DNA of 64,000 bases from the NCBI RefSeq assembly GCF_018131015.1, contig NZ_JAFCJJ010000028.1:18151-82150 (forward strand), given 5' to 3'. The notes under the pieces were generated by a model, which saw nothing but the letters and a program-made list of their open reading frames with translations, had not been told where the DNA came from and did no database searches. Shown piece after piece: positions 59,751 to 64,000 of the stretch. The DNA is from Bradyrhizobium diazoefficiens. GTDB taxonomy: Bacteria > Pseudomonadota > Alphaproteobacteria > Rhizobiales > Xanthobacteraceae. The position numbers were made by a program, and so were the translations under genes. The first letter of the stretch is position 1; each line of letters starts with the position of its first letter.

Positions 59751-61808
59751 CTACCGCCACATCCCTCGCATCCGCGCACCAATGTCGATCTTCGGGCCCT
59801 GCGCCGCGCTCCGTGCAGCGCCCGCGGTGGCCTTCGGCCAGGCCGTGCGCTCGAACAGATGGACCAGCGGCTCCGGGATGAAGCGGGTGCGCGAGGCGTA
59901 GACGTGGCGGTCGCCCCTGGCGGCCTGGCCATGGGTGAAGAAGCGCTGCGGCACGACGAGGTGGAGATCGTCCTTGGCGCGGGTCATCGCGACATAGAGC
60001 AGGCGGCGCTCCTCCTCGAGCTCCGCGCTGGTGCCGGCGCCGAGGTCGGACGGCATGCAGCCGTCGACGACGTTGAGCACGAACACCGACTTCCACTCCT
60101 GGCCCTTGGCGGAGTGGATGGTGGAGAGGATCAGATAGTCTTCATCCAGCAGGGGCGGGCCGAACTTGTCGCTGGTCGCATCCGGCGGGTCGAGCGTGAG
60201 CTCGGTCAGGAATTTCTCGCGCGAGGGATAGCCGCTTGCGATCTGCTCGAGTTGCATCAAATCGGCGCGCCGCGTCTCGGCATCCTCGTGGATGCGGTCG
60301 AGATGCGGCTCGTACCAGAGCCGCACGCGCTCGAGGTCGGCCGGCCACTCCGAATAGCGCAGATTCTCGATCGTGCGGACGAAGCTGGTCCAGTCCGCGC
60401 CGGTGCGCGGCGGCACTGGCAGCCGGCCGAGGGCGGCCAGCGGATCGGGGCTCTCCGCCATCTGGTCGAGCACGCGCTGCGCGGTCGCCGGCCCGACGCC
60501 CGGCAACAGGTGCAGGATGCGAAAGCCCGCGACGCGGTCGCGCGGATTTGCGGCAAAGCGCAGCAGCGCCAGCACGTCCTTGACGTGCGCTGCGTCGAGG
60601 AATTTCAATCCGCCGAATTTCACGAACGGGATATTGCGGCGGGTGAGTTCGATTTCGAGCGGGCCCGAATGCGAGGACGTCCTGAACAGCACCGCCTGGT
60701 GCTTCAGCAGCGCGCCTTGCTCGCGGTTGGCCAGCACCTGCTCGACGATGTAGCGGGCCTGGTCGGCCTCGTCGTGCACGGTCACGAGCTGCGGCTTCTG
60801 GGCCGAGGTGCGGTCGGTCCAGAGGTTTTTTGTGAAGCGCTCGCGCGCAAGGCCAATGACGCCGTTGGCCGCCGACAGCACCGGTTGCGTCGAGCGGTAG
60901 TTGCGGTCGAGCGTGATCATCTCCGCGCGCGGCGAGAAGCTCTGGGGAAAGTCCAGGATGTTGCGCACGGTGGCGGCGCGGAAGGAATAGATCGACTGGG
61001 CGTCGTCGCCGACCACGGTGAGGCCGCGTCCGTCCGGCTTGAGCGCCAGCAGGATCGAGGATTGCAGGCGGTTGGTGTCCTGATATTCGTCGACCAGCAC
61101 GTGATCGAAGCGGCCGCCGATCTCCTCGGCGATCAGCGCATCGCTCATCATCTGCGACCAGTAGAGCAGGAGGTCGTCGTAGTCGAGCACGTGCTGGGAC
61201 TGCTTGGCCTCGACGTAAGCCGCGAACAGGCCCTTGAGCTCGGCGGCCCAGCCCGCGCACCAGGGATAGTGCGCCCCCAGCACCTTCTCGATCTCCATCT
61301 CCGCGTTGACGCAGCGGGAGTAGATCGACAGGCAGGTGCCCTTGGCGGGAAAGCGGCTCTCGGTCTTCGACAGGCCGCGCTCGTGTCGCACCAGGTTCAT
61401 CAGGTCGGCGGAATCCTCGCGGTCGTGAATGGTGAAGGCGGGATCGACGCCGATCCGCTCGGCATATTCGCGCAGCAGCCGCGCGCCGATGCCGTGGAAC
61501 GTGCCGGCCCAGGTCAGCGCGTCGCGCATGACCGCGGCGTTGTTCTCGCCCAGCACCTTTCGCGCGATGCGCTCGACGCGCCCCGCCATCTCGGCCGCGG
61601 CGCGCCGGGAGAACGTCATCAAGAGGATGCGGCGCGGATCGGCCCCCGCAACGATCAGGTGGGCGACGCGGTGGGCGAGCGTATTGGTCTTGCCGGAGCC
61701 CGCGCCGGCAATCACGAGCAGGGGGCTGCCCACGGTCGATCCATCGGCGACGCCATGCTCGACGGCGCGGCGCTGCTCCGCATTGAGCGTGTCCAGATAT
61801 GTCGCCAC
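59751..61808 (-). CDS. UvrD/PcrA-type superfamily I DNA helicase
   Basis: A 685-residue ATP-dependent 3'-5' helicase. Walker A is VIAGAGSGKTNTLAHRVAHL, motif Ia ILLMTFSRRAAAEM, Walker B VLVDEYQDTNRLQS, motif III VVGDDAQSIYSFRAA, motif IV ITLDRNYRSTQPVL, motif V LSTIHSAKGQEWKSVFVLNV and motif VI LLYVAMTRAKDDLHLVVP. The GTG at 61808 is chosen; the longer frame to 62006 would overlap the divergent gene at 61930. The usual UvrD/PcrA length is 650-720. It may act in repair or replication restart. Confidence 0.94.
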   Translation of the reverse strand: MATYLDTLNAEQRRAVEHGVADGSTVGSPLLVIAGAGSGKTNTLAHRVAHLIVAGADPRRILLMTFSRRAAAEMAGRVERIARKVLGENNAAVMRDALTWAGTFHGIGARLLREYAERIGVDPAFTIHDREDSADLMNLVRHERGLSKTESRFPAKGTCLSIYSRCVNAEMEIEKVLGAHYPWCAGWAAELKGLFAAYVEAKQSQHVLDYDDLLLYWSQMMSDALIAEEIGGRFDHVLVDEYQDTNRLQSSILLALKPDGRGLTVVGDDAQSIYSFRAATVRNILDFPQSFSPRAEMITLDRNYRSTQPVLSAANGVIGLARERFTKNLWTDRTSAQKPQLVTVHDEADQARYIVEQVLANREQGALLKHQAVLFRTSSHSGPLEIELTRRNIPFVKFGGLKFLDAAHVKDVLALLRFAANPRDRVAGFRILHLLPGVGPATAQRVLDQMAESPDPLAALGRLPVPPRTGADWTSFVRTIENLRYSEWPADLERVRLWYEPHLDRIHEDAETRRADLMQLEQIASGYPSREKFLTELTLDPPDATSDKFGPPLLDEDYLILSTIHSAKGQEWKSVFVLNVVDGCMPSDLGAGTSAELEEERRLLYVAMTRAKDDLHLVVPQRFFTHGQAARGDRHVYASRTRFIPEPLVHLFERTAWPKATAGAARSAAQGPKIDIGARMRGMWR

Positions 61809-61929
61809 GAATCGCCCCGGTGAAAGCGCGAGACTCGGCGATTTGCCCGCGAATCGCAATGCGGCTGGACGGCTTGAGGTTTTGGATTTAGGGGAAAGAT
61901 CCCATAGTTCCAGCCCGCAAGCCTCAGGA

Positions 61930-62520
61930 ATGACCGAGCTCAAGCCCGACCAGTTCGAGATGCGGCGGCTCGAGTCGCTCAGCAACACCATTTTCGGCGT
62001 CGCCATGACGCTGCTGGCCTATGACCTGCCCAAGGCCGCGGTGTTCAAAAGCGCGCCGGACTGGAACGATCTGGCCCAGGCCTATTCCGGCAAGCTCGCC
62101 GGCTTTGCGCTGAGTTTCATCATCGCCGGCCTGTTCTGGATCAGCCATCACCGGCGGCTGGCGCGCCAGCCGGTCGGCAGCCGCGGTGTTGTGATCCTCA
62201 ATCTGCTCTTCTTGCTCTCGATCGTGCTGCTGCCGGTGACCAACGGCCTCTACACCAATTACGGCATGAGCAGCGCGGTCGCCGTGCTCTATGGCCTGCA
62301 CCTCACCGCGATCGCCGGCCTCAATGCCTGGCTGTGGTGGGTGATCCTGGGCGGCTGGCGTCGCGAGCTCATGGCTTCGCTGTTTCCGCTGCTGGTGTTC
62401 ATCCCGGGCACGGTGGTTGCGGCCTATGCACCGTCTGTAGCGCCATACGTCTGGAACATCGCCTTCGCCGGACTCCTGATCCGGCGCTTGTACACGACGC
62501 GGACCGAACCTGACGCGTAG
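61930..62520 (+). CDS. TMEM175-like (DUF1211) membrane protein
   Basis: A 196-residue protein with six membrane segments. The first (LESLSNTIFGVAMTLLAYDL) aligns with the TMEM175 signature that normally contains FSD; here the residues are LSN. TMEM175 family members are potassium-selective channels. The second segment has GFALSFIIAGLFWISHHRRL, also typical (HHR). The replaced FSD makes the channel function doubtful. The gene is divergent from the helicase gene with a 121-base gap. The stop is four bases from the convergent YciI gene. Confidence 0.75.
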   Translation: MTELKPDQFEMRRLESLSNTIFGVAMTLLAYDLPKAAVFKSAPDWNDLAQAYSGKLAGFALSFIIAGLFWISHHRRLARQPVGSRGVVILNLLFLLSIVLLPVTNGLYTNYGMSSAVAVLYGLHLTAIAGLNAWLWWVILGGWRRELMASLFPLLVFIPGTVVAAYAPSVAPYVWNIAFAGLLIRRLYTTRTEPDA

Positions 62521-62524
62521 CGGG

Positions 62525-62911
62525 TCATCCAGCCGGCGCCGCCGCGCCGAATCCGTCGGCCGGCACGTAAAGCATCACCGGGCGGATTTCGTAGGCCGCG
62601 GTCGGATTGACCTGGCGCAGCTTCCGCGCCGCCGCGACCGCCTCGTCATCGGTGGCGCAGTCCACGATGTGGAAGCCCAGAAGCTGCTCCTTGGTCTCGG
62701 CAAACGGGCCGTCCAGCACCATGCCGGCGCCGGGGCCACGCAAGGTGCGCGCCTTTCGGGTCTCGTCCAGACGGGCGGCCGGCCCCAATTGGCCGCTTGC
62801 CCGCATCGGCGCCTGAACCTCGATGACTCTCGCGACGACCGCGGCGTCCTCCTCCGGCGTCCAGGACAGGATCTCGTCTTCCACGTGGTAGGCCAGGATG
62901 GCGTAAAGCAT
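62525..62911 (-). CDS. YciI-like (DGPF domain) protein
   Basis: A 128-residue protein starting at 62911 (MLYAILAYHVEDEIL) after GAGGTGACG; a GTG at 62917 is also possible. The DGPF motif is VLDGPFAETKEQLLGFHIVD, and the ferredoxin-like fold is complete. Such proteins are often linked to ECF sigma factors or act as small dehydrogenase-like enzymes, but no sigma factor lies here. The function is unknown. Confidence 0.88.
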   Translation of the reverse strand: MLYAILAYHVEDEILSWTPEEDAAVVARVIEVQAPMRASGQLGPAARLDETRKARTLRGPGAGMVLDGPFAETKEQLLGFHIVDCATDDEAVAAARKLRQVNPTAAYEIRPVMLYVPADGFGAAAPAG

Positions 62912-63118
62912 CGTCACCTCGTTTGTTGTTCAATCTCGCTGTCCGAAGGACGTAGCACCGCCGCCGAACCCGACAATACCGTAGACCAAAATATTGCGTT
63001 GCCGTGCGGACCACGAAACCGTCCCGAAACCCGATTGCCGCCCTTGCGATGTGAACGCCGTCGAAAATGGCGGCGACTGATGGCCACGAAGAACAGAGAA
63101 GGCAAATCGGAGGCGGCC

Positions 63119-63298
63119 ATGTCGACCATCAAGATCATCTGCGACGCCCGTCGGGCGGGAAAGCCGGATGTTGCGGATCCGAATGACCAGGGTGGCCATC
63201 ACCGCTATTACGGCAGCTCCGCCGAAAATGGCGGCGAACGCATCGTCGAGAGCCGTCGCGGAAAGCGGCCGCGCACGCCCAACGTCTGCGGCTTCTGA
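63119..63298 (+). CDS. Small hypothetical protein
   Basis: A 59-residue protein starting at 63119 (MSTIKIICDARRAGK) after GGAGGCGGCC. An in-frame ATG at 63080 would give 72 residues. The protein is hydrophilic and charged (DVADPNDQGGHHRYYGSSAE, NGGERIVESRRGKRPRTPN) with no domain recognised. It ends at the hairpin shared with the small gene on the other strand. Confidence 0.5.
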   Translation: MSTIKIICDARRAGKPDVADPNDQGGHHRYYGSSAENGGERIVESRRGKRPRTPNVCGF

Positions 63299-63320
63299 CC
63301 GCCTTCATCCCAAAAGAAAA

Positions 63321-63348
63321 GGCGCGGCGGGCAGTTGCCCGTCGCGCC
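63321..63348. terminator. Strong hairpin, terminator for the minus-strand small mRNA
   Basis: GGCGCGGCGGGCA (63321-63333) and TGCCCGTCGCGCC (63336-63348) form a 13-base stem with one wobble pair. On the minus strand it is followed by TTTTCTTTT (63320-63312), a classic Rho-independent end. On the plus strand it can also stop the gene at 63119. Confidence 0.88.
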
Positions 63349-63408
63349 CGATTTCTTGCTCGCTGGTCCAGGGCTGAGAGCGCCCCGATGCCAAGCCTGG
63401 TTAGAAGC

Positions 63409-63453
63409 TCAGCGGGCGATCCCAGCGAGGTGACAGCGCTTGAAACAAGACAC
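63409..63453 (-). CDS. rreB: 14-residue peptide gene with 17-base Shine-Dalgarno sequence (rreB-like)
   Basis: The minus strand reads GAAAGGAGGTGATCCAG, whose last G is the first base of a GTG start, then 13 codons and TGA: product MSCFKRCHLAGIAR. The 17 bases (63453-63469) are the exact complement of CTGGATCACCTCCTTTC, the 3' end of alphaproteobacterial 16S rRNA, far longer than any normal ribosome site. A good promoter (63489-63517) and a strong terminator (63321-63348) frame an RNA of about 165-170 bases. From memory, a 14-residue mRNA with this extended site, about 165 bases long, was described from Bradyrhizobium japonicum and is conserved in Bradyrhizobiaceae under the name rreB; I could not check the sequence here. 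Two Cys and a His are present. It may act by binding ribosomes rather than through the peptide. Confidence 0.88.
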   Translation of the reverse strand: MSCFKRCHLAGIAR

Positions 63454-63488
63454 TGGATCACCTCCTTTCGTTGGTTTCGGGAACCCTC

Positions 63489-63517
63489 AATATAGGCCGC
63501 AAGACCGCCTCTGTTAA
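63489..63517 (-). promoter_or_regulatory. Sigma-70-type promoter of the 14-codon gene
   Basis: On the minus strand TTAACA (63512-63517) and TATATT (63489-63494) are separated by 17 bases. Transcription would begin near 63482, about 12 bases before the long Shine-Dalgarno sequence. Confidence 0.65.
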
Positions 63518-63635
63518 GAGCCAGCAGGCCGGGGAACCGGCCGGTCGGGCGCCGGAAAACCGCCAAAATGCCCCGGGGAAGTTGCCTTTTGTGCGGTTGA
63601 GGCCGTCGCGCCGCCGTGTTAGGGGAGCCGGAGAC

Positions 63636-63709
63636 GCGGGTGTAGCTCAATGGTAGAGCAGCAGCCTTCCAAGCTGAATACGAGGGTTCGATTCCCTTCA
63701 CCCGCTCCA
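63636..63709 (+). tRNA. tRNA-Gly (UCC), CCA encoded
   Basis: The acceptor stem is GCGGGTG/CACCCGC, the D arm GCTC...GAGC, the anticodon loop CTTCCAA with anticodon TCC, the T arm AGGG-TTCGATT-CCCT, and TCCA ends the gene. It decodes GGA. It lies 192 bases before gmd. Confidence 0.97.
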
Positions 63710-63901
63710 AATCCGGTGCGCCGTCCTGACGGCGAGAGGCATTTCGCCCGGTTGCGGGCCACTGCCCTGCCTTGATTGCCTTCCTCATCTCCCAATCGAG
63801 TTGACCGCGGCGACTGTTCTGTCCAAAGAAGGTATCCTTTCGCAGGTGGGCCCGACCGGCAGGCCGAATTCGCGAAATTGTCTTCGGGATCAAGAGGTTA
63901 A

Positions 63902-64000
63902 ATGGCCAATCGTGTCGCTCTCATCACCGGCGTGACCGGGCAGGACGGCGCCTATCTCGCCGAATATCTGCTGTCGCTCGGCTATGTCGTGCACGGCATC
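63902..64000 (+). CDS. gmd: GDP-mannose 4,6-dehydratase, N-terminal part (cut by right edge)
   Basis: The first 33 codons are visible. RVALITGVTGQDGAYLAEYL is the Rossmann GxxGxxG motif in the exact form of Gmd, which converts GDP-mannose to GDP-4-keto-6-deoxymannose for fucose, rhamnose or colitose sugars of surface polysaccharides. The ATG at 63902 follows AAGAGGTTAA. It is the probable start of a lipopolysaccharide or polysaccharide gene set beyond the window. Confidence 0.9.
   Translation, partial: MANRVALITGVTGQDGAYLAEYLLSLGYVVHGI

Noticed and set aside
59859..61823. A 654-codon plus-strand frame opposite the helicase gene
   Set aside because: The minus strand encodes all UvrD motifs in order; the plus frame has no recognisable domain.
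61809..62006. N-terminal extension of the helicase to an ATG at 62006
   Set aside because: It would overlap the divergent TMEM175-like gene, and family similarity begins only after the GTG at 61808.
63453..63469. A perfect 16S rRNA 3' end on the plus strand, as if an rRNA gene ended here
   Set aside because: No 16S sequence precedes it. The match is the complement of the long Shine-Dalgarno sequence of the minus-strand 14-codon gene.
1..64000. CRISPR arrays, insertion sequences, prophage genes or toxin-antitoxin pairs
   Set aside because: No regularly spaced repeats, transposase, phage structural genes or toxin/antitoxin families were seen on either strand.

Overview
The window reads as a chromosomal segment of a Bradyrhizobium-type alphaproteobacterium (Bradyrhizobium/Rhodopseudomonas lineage). 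Support comes from the high GC content, many small secreted proteins of Rhizobiales type, a CtrA-type box, dispersed intergenic repeats of a kind I recall from these genomes, and a 14-codon gene at 63409-63453 whose Shine-Dalgarno sequence complements the whole 3' end of 16S rRNA, a feature I recall from Bradyrhizobiaceae. No replication origin, CRISPR array, integrase or transposase is visible. Three tRNA genes are present: Thr-UGU, Tyr-GUA and Gly-UCC.

Layout. 1-13.7 kb is housekeeping and signalling: yidD, a NifU-like scaffold, folE-hisI, a lytic transglycosylase with an upstream CtrA-type box, a DUF2336 protein, a response regulator/Hpt pair, a DUF2975-HTH pair, nadK, an S10 peptidase and a serine hydrolase. 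13.7-30 kb is rich in small secreted, lipoprotein and outer-membrane proteins. It also holds a chemoreceptor, two methyltransferases, a quinohemoprotein, a GFA protein, an APC permease flanked by two related small secreted proteins, and a block of intergenic repeats. rlmB and tRNA-Tyr follow at 30-31.2 kb.

31.3-38.2 kb has lower GC and looks like a synthase-type exopolysaccharide locus: a secreted barrel-like protein, a processive GT2 synthase with QxxRW, a bactofilin-like beta-helix protein, a polytopic membrane protein, a UDP-GlcNAc 2-epimerase and a convergent two-domain secreted deacetylase-like protein. The five plus-strand genes overlap or nearly abut.

38.6-59 kb is a large acyl-CoA catabolic region in four transcription units: ligase plus solute-binding protein (minus); dienoyl-CoA reductase, truncated IclR, thiolase, SDR, enoyl-CoA hydratase and acyl-CoA dehydrogenase (plus); TetR, kinase, DUF6285, acyl-CoA dehydrogenase and solute-binding protein (minus); solute-binding protein, hydratase, ligase and hydratase (plus), with a second TetR divergent from it. 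The kinase-DUF6285-dehydrogenase trio has the order of the levulinate genes lvaABC, so the region may handle 4-hydroxyacyl-CoAs. Three solute-binding proteins are present without any ABC permease or ATPase.

59-64 kb holds a PilZ-HTH protein, a UvrD-type helicase, a TMEM175-like protein, a YciI-like protein, the 14-residue gene with its own promoter and terminator, tRNA-Gly and the first 33 codons of gmd, which runs off the right edge.
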